Shown piece by piece: positions 9,309-17,721 of a DNA stretch of 64,000 nucleotides. This DNA comes from Acidobacteriota bacterium (GTDB lineage Bacteria; Acidobacteriota; Blastocatellia; Pyrinomonadales; Pyrinomonadaceae). Within the stretch, counting starts at the first letter, position 1, and each line of letters begins with the position of its first letter. A program made the translations under genes and the position numbers. The notes under the pieces were generated by a model that saw nothing but the letters and a program-made list of their open reading frames with translations, had not been told where the DNA came from and searched no databases. The stretch lies in the NCBI GenBank assembly GCA_003223025.1, contig QHXR01000001.1:310434-374433 (forward strand), read 5' to 3'.

Positions 9309-9640
9309 TTACTCATGCGGCAGACCGCTTTTCCTTGAATACATTCTATCGAAAGGCTCCCGAATGTGCGACTGTCGGTGCTTTGCGCCGGATTATCGCC
9401 AGTCAACAAATATCGGCCCTCACCATCGGTTCCGGTTACCCGTTTTAGTATTTTTACGCTGGATTTATAAGGGTGATCTGCCAGGACAACGTCTCCGGGC
9501 TCGATCAACTTCGTCGGAATGATCATCACCGCATCGCCGTCTTTCAGCGTCGGGAGCATCGAGTCGCCCTGAACACGGAAGATCTTTCGTTTCCCGAGAG
9601 CGTACATTATCCGATCTTTCCAATTCGCTTCGCGCAGCAT
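9305..9640 (-). CDS. sodX: Ni-SOD maturation signal-peptidase-like protease (SodX type)
   Basis: 111 residues. Motifs of the S26 signal peptidase fold: RVQGDSMLPTLKDGDAV (nucleophile Ser), a Lys block VKILKRVTG (general base), and LLTGDNPAQSTDSRTFG. Short members without a strong membrane anchor are the SodX proteases that trim the SodN leader to expose the nickel-binding histidine. The sodN gene lies directly upstream on the same strand, which makes this assignment strong. An alternative start 11 codons later (MYALGKRK) is possible. Overlaps lipA by four bases. Confidence 0.88.
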   Translation of the reverse strand: MLREANWKDRIMYALGKRKIFRVQGDSMLPTLKDGDAVMIIPTKLIEPGDVVLADHPYKSSVKILKRVTGTDGEGRYLLTGDNPAQSTDSRTFGSLSIECIQGKAVCRMSK

Positions 9641-9647
9641 GGGTGTG

Positions 9648-9720
9648 ATCCAGTTTCCAGTAATCAGTATCGAGTAGCCAGTCTGGTAACTCGATACTGA
9701 CTACTGGAAACTGGATTCAT
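9648..9720. repeat. Heptamer-unit inverted repeat between sodN and sodX
   Basis: Units such as CAGTTTC, CAGTAAT, CAGTATC and GAGTAGC run in 7-base register into a complementary set ending GAAACTG. The two arms pair over about 30 bases with a short loop near 9684. The element lies in the sodN-sodX gap. As a strong hairpin it could lower read-through from sodN, which is needed in much greater amount than its protease. Confidence 0.82.
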
Positions 9721-9788
9721 CATAAAATGAAAATGCGGACGAAAGCCGGCGTGGGCGATCATCCGCATCAAACTAAAACTTCTTCGAG

Positions 9789-10247
9789 TTAGCTCGCCGT
9801 GAACCAGGGAACGTCTTTGCCTTTGGTTTCCCAAAAGATCTCGTGAACGCGCTTGATGCTGTCCATCAATTCCTGCGCATGCTCGAGCGAGACCTCTTGT
9901 TTGCACGCGGAGCAAGTCTTCGCCGCTTTCCAAAACAGCTCGTGCAGATCGGGATATTTCTCGAGGTGCGCCGGCTTGAAGTAGTCGGTCCAAAGAACGA
10001 GCAGATGATGCTTCGCAAGCTCGGCTCGCTCTTCTTTGATCGCGATGAAGCGCGTCAGCGTATTTTGATATGCTGCGCTCGCTTTTGCGTCCCCGCCATC
10101 GGGCATTTTCAGATCGAGGATCTTTTTCGTGAGCTGCAAAACCGATTCGGCTTCGATACGAGCCTGACTCGGATCGTAAACGCCGCAAGGTCCGTCGCAA
10201 TGCGCTTCCGCGATTTCAAATTCCGCGTTTCTCCATTTATCAAACAT
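9789..10247 (-). CDS. sodN: Nickel superoxide dismutase
   Basis: 152 residues. The nickel hook HCDGPCGVYDP follows a 15-residue leader (MFDKWRNAEFEIAEA); after leader removal the His becomes residue 1 and with Cys2 and Cys6 forms the nickel site. The next stretch QARIEAESV matches known SodN proteins. The rest is a four-helix bundle ending EIFWETKGKDVPWFTA. It converts superoxide to peroxide and oxygen in the cytoplasm. The ribosome site ggagagg precedes the ATG. The position of the Leu in the usual HCDLPCG is Gly here. A SodX-type protease is next downstream. Confidence 0.97.
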   Translation of the reverse strand: MFDKWRNAEFEIAEAHCDGPCGVYDPSQARIEAESVLQLTKKILDLKMPDGGDAKASAAYQNTLTRFIAIKEERAELAKHHLLVLWTDYFKPAHLEKYPDLHELFWKAAKTCSACKQEVSLEHAQELMDSIKRVHEIFWETKGKDVPWFTAS

Positions 10248-10282
10248 TTGTTTCCTCTCCTTGTTCGCCAGAATATAAAAAA

Positions 10283-10618
10283 TTATCCGTCCTCAGGTCG
10301 CGGACCGGGATCGAGTCCTTTGACGCTCGCCTGATTGATGACTCGGACGTGCAGATTGTCCATCACGCGGACCTGACACGAGAGACGAGTGTGATCGCCC
10401 AGGTCGGTTTTCGTCGCGAGGATCGCCTTTTCCGGATCGCCGATCGGTCCGGGATCACCGGAAAGGATCTCCACCCGACACGTCGTGCAACGCGCGTTGC
10501 CGCCGCAGCGGTGAAGAATGTCGATACCTGAATCCTCGATCGCGAGGACCAATTTGCGGCCGTCTTCGGCCTCGATACTAATGGGGCCGTTCGCAGTCTC
10601 GGCAGTGATTATCTGCAT
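10283..10618 (-). CDS. 2Fe-2S ferredoxin
   Basis: 111 residues; ATG at 10618 chosen because ggaga lies just upstream (the preceding codon is TTG). Plant-type 2Fe-2S ligands: CGGNARCTTC (three Cys, C-x5-C-x2-C) and a fourth Cys in RLSCQVRV. A soluble electron carrier. It lies 36 bases upstream of sodN on the same strand, so the two are probably cotranscribed, though a functional link is not established. A related ferredoxin could serve lipA, but that is speculation. Confidence 0.92.
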   Translation of the reverse strand: MQIITAETANGPISIEAEDGRKLVLAIEDSGIDILHRCGGNARCTTCRVEILSGDPGPIGDPEKAILATKTDLGDHTRLSCQVRVMDNLHVRVINQASVKGLDPGPRPEDG

Positions 10619-10702
10619 CAAAAAAATCTCCGATGGTAAATTTCTCTAAAACTCTGTTTGAATTGAATTTGGCATAAAGGGAACCTGAAAGCAAGCATCG
10701 AT

Positions 10703-11491
10703 TCATTTCACGGATATGATCGCGGACCGCTCAAGCGCCGGCTTATCGCCCTTATACAAAACCTTCTCAAGAAAAAGTCCGGAAGGCGGTGCAGTGAATT
10801 TTGCCGGCACGTCAGATTTGAATTTCAGCAGACGTTCGAAGGCGTCGTACGTCAGATTTCCACGTCCGACTTCTGCGAGCATGCCGACGATCCTGCGCAC
10901 CATCTTCCAGAGAAAATGGCTCGCACCGATTCGGAAACAGATTAAGTCGCCATCGACGAACACTTCGGCGCGTTCGACGTGAACGATCGTCGATTGTTTC
11001 TTGCCTTCCTCCTGCTCGCAAAACGAACCGAAATTATTTTTGCCCACAAGCATCGCCGCCGCTTGATTCATAGCCGCGGCGTCGAGATCGTCCTTTATCC
11101 ACCAGACGAAATTCTTCGCCATCGCCGTCCGGCGCCTTGAGATCTGGTAAAGATAATACCGGGCGATCGCACTGTGACGAGCGTGAAAGTCATCTGGAGC
11201 GTTGCTGACATTTAGGATGTTGATGTCGTGCGGAAGAAGATCGTTGAAGCCGTGTTGGATCTGTCGCGGCGTGATGTTCTTTTGAAGCTCGGGAACCTTG
11301 AGATGCACGATCTGCGCGACTGCATGCACGCCGGCATCCGTCCGCCCGGATCCGTAGATTTCGGGCTTTGAGGTAAAGAGCTGACGAGCCGCGTCTTGCA
11401 TCTCGCCCTGGACCGACTTCGCGTTGTGCTGCATCTGCCAACCGCGATAGCGCGTTCCTTCGTATTCAACTTCGAGTTTCCAGGTTGGCAT
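10703..11491 (-). CDS. truA: tRNA pseudouridine(38-40) synthase
   Basis: 262 residues, usual length. TruA isomerises uridines 38-40 in the anticodon arm. Motifs: YEGTRYRGWQ at the N-terminus, the catalytic GRTDAGVHA with its Asp, NDLLPHDI, FHARHSAIARYYLY, and SHFLWKMVRRIVGML. It shares one base with the upstream thioesterase gene, so the two are coupled. Confidence 0.97.
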   Translation of the reverse strand: MPTWKLEVEYEGTRYRGWQMQHNAKSVQGEMQDAARQLFTSKPEIYGSGRTDAGVHAVAQIVHLKVPELQKNITPRQIQHGFNDLLPHDINILNVSNAPDDFHARHSAIARYYLYQISRRRTAMAKNFVWWIKDDLDAAAMNQAAAMLVGKNNFGSFCEQEEGKKQSTIVHVERAEVFVDGDLICFRIGASHFLWKMVRRIVGMLAEVGRGNLTYDAFERLLKFKSDVPAKFTAPPSGLFLEKVLYKGDKPALERSAIISVK

Positions 11492-11880
11492 TATTTTCCG
11501 ATCTGCACTTTCTCGCCCGCTTCGTTGATCGCGACGAAGATCACCTCGGCTTCGGTAACTTTCACGACGACACCCGGCGTTCCGAATCGTTCGGCCTCAA
11601 CATCTACATGGATCGTAATCGACGTCTTTCCGACTTTTATCGTCCGTGCGTAGAAGCTGACAAGATCGCCGATATAAACAGGCTCGTGAAAAATGACTTC
11701 CTTCATCGCGACCGTCACAAAGCGGTTGTGCTTCGTGTGACGAATCGATTCGACTCCGCCTGCGACGTCGATGTAGCTGAGAATGATCCCGCCGAAGACC
11801 GTGCCGTGTGCATTCGTATCGCGCGGCATCATCGTCAGTCGGATCGCAGCATCGCGGGTAATTGTTTTTTGTTCTTCCAT
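11491..11880 (-). CDS. Acyl-CoA thioesterase, hotdog fold (YciA-like)
   Basis: 129 residues. Single hotdog domain with MMPRDTNAHGTVFGGIILSYID, where the conserved Asp/His/Asn and GG of the YciA/BACH group sit, and FHEPVYIGDLVSFYARTIKVGKTSITIHV in the second half. It should cleave acyl-CoA thioesters in the cytoplasm. Substrate length is unknown. Overlaps truA by one base. Confidence 0.9.
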   Translation of the reverse strand: MEEQKTITRDAAIRLTMMPRDTNAHGTVFGGIILSYIDVAGGVESIRHTKHNRFVTVAMKEVIFHEPVYIGDLVSFYARTIKVGKTSITIHVDVEAERFGTPGVVVKVTEAEVIFVAINEAGEKVQIGK

Positions 11881-11890
11881 AGTGAAAAGG

Positions 11891-11984
11891 TCAGAACCGC
11901 GAGCGATAGCGACCGGGTAGCCCTCGCCGGACTTGAGCTGAGGTTATTTACGGGTGACCCGGTCGCTACCGCTCGCGGTTCTGA
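11891..11984. repeat. Inverted repeat supplying the 3' end of the hydrolase gene
   Basis: Arms 11891-11918 and 11957-11984 pair over 28 bases with one mismatch (core GAACCGCGAGCG / CGCTCGCGGTTC). The stop codon and last codons (NRER) of the alpha/beta hydrolase are read from the right arm. The element thus sits across the end of a gene. A related sequence is inside the molybdopterin subunit gene at 31655-31736. Confidence 0.85.
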
Positions 11985-12607
11985 TCTGTCACCGTCCAGT
12001 CTTTGATCGTCTCGCGCAGTTCGCTCAGATGATCATCAAAAAAATGTCCACAGTTTTCGAAGACCACCAACTCGGCGGTTGCAATCTGGTTGACTAGCTT
12101 CCGCACATTCTCGACAGCGCCGAATTCGTCTTGATCTCCGTGAACGAAGAGGATCGGCTTACGCACCGTTGTTAAAAACTCGTAGTCGCCGTACTTGTCG
12201 ACCGGAGTGCCGATGCTGATCAGACGAATAACTCGATCGTCCGACATGCCGACTTCCATTCCGGTTCGCGAGCCAAACGAAAATCCCGCGAGCGTGATCG
12301 GCTGTCCGGGATATTCGCCTGCGAGATATTCGAGAGCGTCGCGGACATCCTCACGTCCGCCTTCGATCTCGTTGTGGGTTCCGGTCGAGGAACCGACGCC
12401 GCGGAAATTGAATCGCACCGTGATCAGGCCCGCATCGACCAAACCAGCCGCGGCTCGGAATACGACCTTGTTATGCATCGTACCGCCGCCGAGGGGATGC
12501 GGATGACAAACTAGCGCGACTCCTCTTGGTTCGCCGGTCGGCTCTTTTTGTATCGCCTCGAGTTGCCCGTGCGACGCCGGGATGAATAGATTGCCTTTTG
12601 GATACAT
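11966..12607 (-). CDS. Alpha/beta hydrolase (dienelactone-hydrolase-like)
   Basis: 213 residues, cytoplasmic (no signal). Fold blocks: VCHPHPLGGGTMHNKVV near the N-terminus, GVGSSTG, nucleophile elbow GFSFGS, Asp in FVHGDQDEFG, and His in CGHFFDDH. This pattern fits the small COG2945-type hydrolases, for which substrates are mostly unknown. The last few residues (TDQNRER) are encoded by a palindromic repeat, so the natural C-terminus may have been replaced. Confidence 0.88.
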   Translation of the reverse strand: MYPKGNLFIPASHGQLEAIQKEPTGEPRGVALVCHPHPLGGGTMHNKVVFRAAAGLVDAGLITVRFNFRGVGSSTGTHNEIEGGREDVRDALEYLAGEYPGQPITLAGFSFGSRTGMEVGMSDDRVIRLISIGTPVDKYGDYEFLTTVRKPILFVHGDQDEFGAVENVRKLVNQIATAELVVFENCGHFFDDHLSELRETIKDWTVTDQNRER

Positions 12608-12651
12608 TGTTAAAGGTCAGATTCTAGGTGTTGAATTGTGGAATCGCAACA

Positions 12652-12814
12652 AAAGACTCCGCTCCTTCCGAAGGAGGGGTGGCAGCCGCTTCGGCTGACG
12701 GGGTGGTTCTCCTCGCGTCGTATCTTTGAACGCCTCATTCCGACGACCGCGCGGCTGAGAACCACCCCGGCCTCGAAGACTCGGCCACCCCTCCTTCGGA
12801 AGGAGGGGAGTCTT
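12652..12814. repeat. Paired terminator-like hairpin element
   Basis: Left arm 12652-12683 and right arm 12783-12814 are near complements, and each arm is itself a small hairpin built on CCTTCCGAAGGAGG. Inner segments (GGTGGTTCTC / GAGAACCACC) also pair. The right hairpin is followed by a T-rich run. It fills most of the 313-base gap between two divergently read genes; I see nothing else in that gap. Same family as 20171-20328. Confidence 0.88.
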
Positions 12815-12920
12815 CTTTTATTGTGCCGCGAGACGTGCCAGCGATGAGACCTTCTAGATATTTCCGTTTGTTTCGTGATACTTTCTGAATTTAATTACGC
12901 GCTCGAAAACGCTGCAATAA

Positions 12921-14771
12921 ATGGACGAAATCTTACCGACCGGAACTTCGACCGGGACATCGGAACCAATCAGGACAAAGATCACCTGGCGACAGTATCT
13001 TGAGACCGAAGAGGCGACACGGTTCGTTTATCTGATCTTTGGATTTATCGCTATCGCGATGATCCTTACATTCCTCCAGTTCAGAACCGACGCGATCTGC
13101 TGCGGAGATTGGGACGGCTACTATCACATTCGCTGGAGCTCGCTGCTTTGGGAAAATTTCTCGCACGGGAAGTGGCTTCCGACTTTCCAATGGCTGCCGC
13201 TAACGGTTCTCAACCCGCAGGATTACAACGATCACCACTTCCTCTTTCACTTGCTCCAGATCCCGTTTCTTTGGTTTCTCGAACCAGTGATGGCGGCAAA
13301 GGTCGCGGCCGTGACGTTCTCGACGGTTGCCGTTTTCTCCGTCTATTGGCTCCTTTACCGTTATAACGTCGACTACCTGCTCGTTTGGCTCGCTGCGATC
13401 TTCACCTGCGCGAACATGTTCTATTACAGGATGAGCATGGCCAAGGCGCCGGCGTTGACAATCGTCATCACGATCGCCGGGATCTATCTTTTGTTCGAAC
13501 GAAAGTATGTCTGGCTGCTGCCGCTGATGTTCGCGTTCGTTTGGACATATAGTTTATTCCCGCTGCTTTGGTTCGCGGCGATCATCTGGACGGCAATCAT
13601 CGGGTGGAACGAACGACGTCTCGAATGGCGCCCGATCACTTATACGACGATCGGGATGTTTCTCGGGAATGTCATCAATCCCTACTTCCCGCATAACATT
13701 TATCTTTTCCTCGAACACTTCGGAACAAAGTTCAAAGTCGGTTCCGACTTCGCGGTCGCGGTCGGCGGCGAATGGTATCCGTATTCCGGTATGGAACTGC
13801 TGACGCATTTCCCGGTCGCGATGATCGCGATGCTGTTTGGCTACATTCTCTTCATGCCGAAGAACGGGAAGCTTCCAGAGAAGGCGACGTTTTTCCTGAC
13901 CTTTGTTTCGATCCTGCTTGCGGCGCAATTTCGATCGAAACGATTCGCCGAATATTTTCCTCCGTTCGCGGTTTTGTTCGCGGCATTCAGCCTGCAGGCT
14001 TTCCGCGCACCGAAAGTCGTGCAGCTTCCCGAACATTTCCAACGCGACATCGATCCATATCTCGACGCCGACAAGAAGACCGAGAAGCAAGAGCTGGGGC
14101 ACACGTTGCAGTTGGTAGCAATAACTGCGATCGGGGTTCTGCTCGTCGTTTACTTTGTCCTGAACACAAAGGGTTTTCACATGTTCGGATTCGAACAGGA
14201 AGGCCTTGCTGAGACCATCGCGGCAAATGATTCCGACGAGCGTTATCGTCGTGCGATGACATGGGCGACCGGTGTCGATGCAAACGGCAAAGAGAATATT
14301 CCGGCTGGCGAGCGCATCTTTAACTGCAATTGGGACGACTTCCCGAAACTGTTTTTTCTCGATACAAAACACACGTACGTCTACGGCCTGGATCCCAACT
14401 ATCTTTATTCCAAAAATCCCGATCTATATGTGCTGCTCCAGGACATAACGAACGGAAAGGTCACCGACGCGGCTCCGATGATCCGCGAGAAGTTCGGCGC
14501 GAATTACGTCTTTGCGGATGCGAAAGAGAATGACGACATGTTTGCAAAACTGCTCGACAGCGGATGGGTCGATATGGCGTATGAAGACGACGAAGCCCGC
14601 ATACTCAAGATCCGAGACGTGAAAGGCGAGCCGCCGAAGGACGCAGTTGAAGATGCTCCCGAAACCGACGAAGAGAAAAAGATCCTCGATGCCGAGGAGA
14701 ACTCGGGCAATGTGAACGGCAACGTAAACGCAAACGCAACCGCAAACGGTGAGGACGAAGACAATCAGTGA
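12921..14771 (+). CDS. Polytopic membrane protein, GT-C/STT3-like
   Basis: 616 residues with about 11 membrane segments in residues 35-430 and a soluble C-terminal part. DWDGYYH (about residue 64) in the first outer loop resembles the acidic DxD-type motif of STT3/PglB oligosaccharyltransferases and other GT-C enzymes, and YNDHHF (about 103) resembles the second-loop acidic motif. NWDDFPKLFF (about 470) sits where STT3 proteins carry WWDYG, but is not identical. The C-terminal tail is low complexity (VNGNVNANATANG then acidic). Probable lipid-linked sugar transferase or oligosaccharyltransferase-like; the reaction is an inference. Overlaps the next lipoprotein gene by four bases. Confidence 0.75.
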   Translation: MDEILPTGTSTGTSEPIRTKITWRQYLETEEATRFVYLIFGFIAIAMILTFLQFRTDAICCGDWDGYYHIRWSSLLWENFSHGKWLPTFQWLPLTVLNPQDYNDHHFLFHLLQIPFLWFLEPVMAAKVAAVTFSTVAVFSVYWLLYRYNVDYLLVWLAAIFTCANMFYYRMSMAKAPALTIVITIAGIYLLFERKYVWLLPLMFAFVWTYSLFPLLWFAAIIWTAIIGWNERRLEWRPITYTTIGMFLGNVINPYFPHNIYLFLEHFGTKFKVGSDFAVAVGGEWYPYSGMELLTHFPVAMIAMLFGYILFMPKNGKLPEKATFFLTFVSILLAAQFRSKRFAEYFPPFAVLFAAFSLQAFRAPKVVQLPEHFQRDIDPYLDADKKTEKQELGHTLQLVAITAIGVLLVVYFVLNTKGFHMFGFEQEGLAETIAANDSDERYRRAMTWATGVDANGKENIPAGERIFNCNWDDFPKLFFLDTKHTYVYGLDPNYLYSKNPDLYVLLQDITNGKVTDAAPMIREKFGANYVFADAKENDDMFAKLLDSGWVDMAYEDDEARILKIRDVKGEPPKDAVEDAPETDEEKKILDAEENSGNVNGNVNANATANGEDEDNQ

Positions 14772-15217
14772 AGATGAGCTCGGCAATACTTTTGATGTTT
14801 GCAATTTGCGTGATCGCGGCGTGCGGTCCGAATCAGCGGATACTCGAGTCGGCGAACGAGAATCGTCCGGCCGACATCGCCGATGGGAATTCCAATTCCG
14901 TTCCCGCTCCGGTCGGATTTGATCAGGATCTCGAGTCGATGCGCACGGCGGACTTCAAATTCATCCTCGTCTTTCGAAAAAAGGACGGTCAGGCGATGGA
15001 TGCGTCGGACAAGGATTGGATCAGCAAGAACGTCGGTGCACAAGCAAACCGGCGTATGCTTTCCGATGGCGGCAAGGCGATAATAATCGGAAGCAATTTT
15101 CCATTCCCGCCTCTGCCGAAAGGGTCCGGCGATAGGTTCAAGATGGACAATTTTTCCAAAGCCGACAGCGGACCGGTGTTTGTAAATGCTAATGTGAATT
15201 CGAACGGAAATAGGTAA
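14768..15217 (+). CDS. Small lipoprotein of unknown function
   Basis: 149 residues from a GTG at 14768 (an ATG two codons on is equally possible). Signal peptide with lipobox ends IAAC, so it should be lipidated and membrane-anchored. The middle (TADFKFILVFRKKDGQAMDASDKDWI) may form a small alpha/beta domain; the end is VNANVNSNGNR. Overlapping the upstream GT-C-like gene by four bases suggests the two work together. No family recognised. Confidence 0.78.
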   Translation: MKMSSAILLMFAICVIAACGPNQRILESANENRPADIADGNSNSVPAPVGFDQDLESMRTADFKFILVFRKKDGQAMDASDKDWISKNVGAQANRRMLSDGGKAIIIGSNFPFPPLPKGSGDRFKMDNFSKADSGPVFVNANVNSNGNR

Positions 15218-15228
15218 ACGGACGGAGC

Positions 15229-16476
15229 ATGGCAAACGAAAACGAAAAGTCTGAAGAGACGGAAGAGACGCCCGAGATATCGAACGAAAATATTCTTGGC
15301 GAAAAGTCCGAGCACATCCAACGCGTATCACTGGTGTCGTCGTCGCCGTCCGCGCGATCGATCGTTCGAGTCGTAGTCATCGTCGTAGTGCTGCTGGCGG
15401 TCAAAGATTTTCTCGGGCTCGTCCTTAGCTCTCTGACCTACCTGTTTTTCATGATCGTGCTCGCGATCTTTTTCGCATACCTGATCAATCCGCTGGTCGA
15501 GCTAATTCGGAAACCGTTCGAAGGAAGCTATCCAAAGTTGATGCCGCGCTCGCTTGCGATCGCGACGGCGTTTTTACTCGTGTTCTCTGTACTTGGTGTC
15601 GCGGCTTACTATCTTGCACCGGGCATCTCGCGGCAAGGTCGCGCCTTTGTTGAAAACATCCCCGCATACACGACCTCGGTTCAGACGGCGATCAACGATC
15701 TCAATCGCCGGCTCGATAGGGCACGTGTCGCCGACAGCGTGCAGACGCAGATAAACGAACGAATCAACTTGTTTCTCGAAGCTTCGGGTAATTTTGTGAC
15801 GACGTTTCTCGGACTCGGAGCGATCTATGCCGTGACATATGTTCCGTGGCTGATCCTTATTCCGATCCTCGCTTTCTTTTTTCTAAAGGATGCTCATTTG
15901 TTCAAGGTCGGATTGCTACGTGTCGTTCCGGTTGGAGATTGGCGCTCGCGAGTCGAGTCGGTGATGTTCGACGTCAACAACACATTGAAGGCATACACAC
16001 GGGCTCAACTTATTTCGTGTGTGATGATCGGATTGATCTGCACGATCGGTTTCTACGCGCTCGGAAACGATTACGCTCTTTTGTTGGGAATCATCGCGGG
16101 CGTGCTCGAGCTGATCCCGCTTCTCGGACCGCTGACGCTTGCGATCGTCGCAACATTCGTCGCCGGATTCGAATCGGGATGGCAAGCTCTGTGGACCGTG
16201 ATCTTTCTCGGTGTGCTGCGACTCGCTCAGGATTACGTTATCTATCCGCGGATCATTCGAGAGGGAATTCACCTACATCCGCTCGCGGTCATTTTGTCCG
16301 TGCTTGCCGGCGAGCAGGTTGCGGGAATTCCCGGAGTCTTCATCGCAATTCCGCTTGTCGCATTACTGACTGTTTTGTACAAGCACATTCTTGAGCATAC
16401 TTCGAGTCGCGGTCTGTTTACCGGATTGCTTGAGCCGAAAGAGAACAAGGAACTCGCGCAGGAGCAACAATCGTAA
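15229..16476 (+). CDS. AI-2E family transporter (PerM-like)
   Basis: 415 residues. A charged N-terminal stretch of about 45 residues is followed by eight predicted membrane helices with the family layout: two helices, a soluble helical region (ISRQGRAFVENIPAY), then LLGIIAGVLELIPLLGP and the C-terminal GIHLHPLAVILSVLAGEQVAGIPGVFIAIP block. Members export small molecules or ions (AI-2 or Na+/H+ in studied cases); the substrate here is unknown. Its TAA shares a base with the ATG of the next small ORF. Confidence 0.93.
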   Translation: MANENEKSEETEETPEISNENILGEKSEHIQRVSLVSSSPSARSIVRVVVIVVVLLAVKDFLGLVLSSLTYLFFMIVLAIFFAYLINPLVELIRKPFEGSYPKLMPRSLAIATAFLLVFSVLGVAAYYLAPGISRQGRAFVENIPAYTTSVQTAINDLNRRLDRARVADSVQTQINERINLFLEASGNFVTTFLGLGAIYAVTYVPWLILIPILAFFFLKDAHLFKVGLLRVVPVGDWRSRVESVMFDVNNTLKAYTRAQLISCVMIGLICTIGFYALGNDYALLLGIIAGVLELIPLLGPLTLAIVATFVAGFESGWQALWTVIFLGVLRLAQDYVIYPRIIREGIHLHPLAVILSVLAGEQVAGIPGVFIAIPLVALLTVLYKHILEHTSSRGLFTGLLEPKENKELAQEQQS

Positions 16477-16631
16477 TGTCACCGCTCGCCTGGCTCATCG
16501 TCTTCTTTTTTGTCTTGCTGTTTCTGTGCGTGCTAGTTTACGTGCTTGTCGTGAGGGCGTTTTACTGGGGGGATAAAAAAGAAGCGCCTAAGCGGAAAGA
16601 ACGAGATCGCGAAAACGGTCCGAATCATTGA
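16476..16631 (+). CDS. 51-residue single-pass membrane protein, coupled to the AI-2E gene
   Basis: An ATG formed at the permease stop (TAATG, shared A at 16476) opens a 51-codon frame. It encodes one hydrophobic helix (residues 4-27, VFFFVLLFLCVLVYVLVV) followed by WGDKKEAPKRKERDRENG, a strongly basic tail, as in cytochrome-oxidase-assembly or regulatory micropeptides. Its last 44 bases overlap the end of lpxK on the other strand. The coupling and the helix support a real gene; lack of a known homologue and the overlap are reasons for caution. Confidence 0.5.
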   Translation: MSPLAWLIVFFFVLLFLCVLVYVLVVRAFYWGDKKEAPKRKERDRENGPNH

Positions 16632-17592
16632 TGATAACTTCACCTTCCGCGATATAGCACGGTAACTCGAATTTCAAACCTTCCAATTTAACCGCATCCT
16701 TCGCCGTCGTGATGAGCGAGATCGCATTTTTGGATCTTGCATCGATCTCAACTTGATCGATGTCGTTTTGGGAATAGTCATGGTGGTCCGCGAATGACCG
16801 GAACCCCGCGACTTCAAATCCTTCAAGCTCTATTTGCGAAACAAAACTCTCTGGATTGCCGACGGCGCAAAATACAAAAGTTCGGGAGCGGTCCGCGATG
16901 TCGCTTCGTGGGTCGTCGAGCTTCGCCACACGCCTCAGCTCAAAAGTGGATTCGAAGATCGTAGTGAGGGAATTCTCTTGGCCCAACTTTTCTATGATCT
17001 CGTCAGTTGAACTGACAAGATTAGACCGTGTGATGACAAAAACGTCGGCTCGGTTCAGATTCGATAGGGATTCCCGTAATATGCCGCCGGGAACGATCCC
17101 GCCGTTTCCAAATGGATTCGTCGCATCGATGCAAACGATATCCAAATCCCGTTTCGCACGTCGATGCTGGAATCCGTCGTCTAGAACGAACGCCGTGATA
17201 CCAAACGTTTCCTTCGCCCACGCTGCCGCCTCAACTCGATCCGCATCGGCGACGACGATCGCCTTCCCGATTAGCTTTCGCGCGAGTTCGACGGGTTCAT
17301 CACCGCCGGTTCGCGCGTCGACGAGAACGGTCGCTCCGTCAGAGACTAAAACTCGGCCCGAACTTTGCCGTCCATAACCGCGCGTCAGAATGCAAACCTT
17401 TTCTCCGGCATCTGCAAGAATTTCGGCAACGTATGCAACGAGCGGCGTCTTGCCTGTGCCGCCGGTGGTGACATTGCCAATGCTTATCGTTCGAGCACCG
17501 AGGTCATAGGATTTCAGCACGCCACGTTCATAGAGCGTGTTTCGGATATCAGCGATCTTTCCGTAGACCCAACCGAGAGGCGAAAGAAGCAT
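16588..17592 (-). CDS. lpxK: Tetraacyldisaccharide 4'-kinase
   Basis: 334 residues, full length. LpxK phosphorylates lipid A disaccharide at the 4' position on the inner face of the membrane. The P-loop motif SIGNVTTGGTGKTP is characteristic, followed by ILTRGYGR, GDEPVELARK, LDDGFQHRRAKRDLDIV and PGGILRESLSNLNRADVFVITR. The N-terminal hydrophobic segment LLSPLGWVYGKIADIRN anchors it to the membrane. It converges with the AI-2E operon and overlaps the 51-codon ORF by 44 bases. Confidence 0.96.
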   Translation of the reverse strand: MLLSPLGWVYGKIADIRNTLYERGVLKSYDLGARTISIGNVTTGGTGKTPLVAYVAEILADAGEKVCILTRGYGRQSSGRVLVSDGATVLVDARTGGDEPVELARKLIGKAIVVADADRVEAAAWAKETFGITAFVLDDGFQHRRAKRDLDIVCIDATNPFGNGGIVPGGILRESLSNLNRADVFVITRSNLVSSTDEIIEKLGQENSLTTIFESTFELRRVAKLDDPRSDIADRSRTFVFCAVGNPESFVSQIELEGFEVAGFRSFADHHDYSQNDIDQVEIDARSKNAISLITTAKDAVKLEGLKFELPCYIAEGEVIINDSDRFRDLVLSA

Positions 17593-17606
17593 AAGCGAAT
17601 CGGCAA

Positions 17607-17717
17607 TTACTAAATTACTAATTACAAAATTAATAATTACTTTTCAGTTAGATCAGACGCGAAATCCGATGCGATTTTGTATGTAATTATTAATTTTGTA
17701 ATTGGTAATTTAGTAAT
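17607..17717. repeat. AT-rich heptamer-unit inverted repeat
   Basis: Left arm made of units like ATTACTA and AATTACA and a right arm with the complementary order (TAATTATTA, TTGTAAT, TTAGTAA), separated by about 30 bases. It fills the gap between lpxK and trpG, both on the minus strand. It is far more AT-rich than the surrounding DNA, which argues that unit sequence differs by element while architecture is kept. Confidence 0.82.
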
Positions 17718-17721
17718 GATT

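Noticed and set aside
12652-12814. Insertion sequence remnant
   Set aside because: Arms are self-complementary hairpins, there is no transposase frame and no flanking direct repeat was evident.
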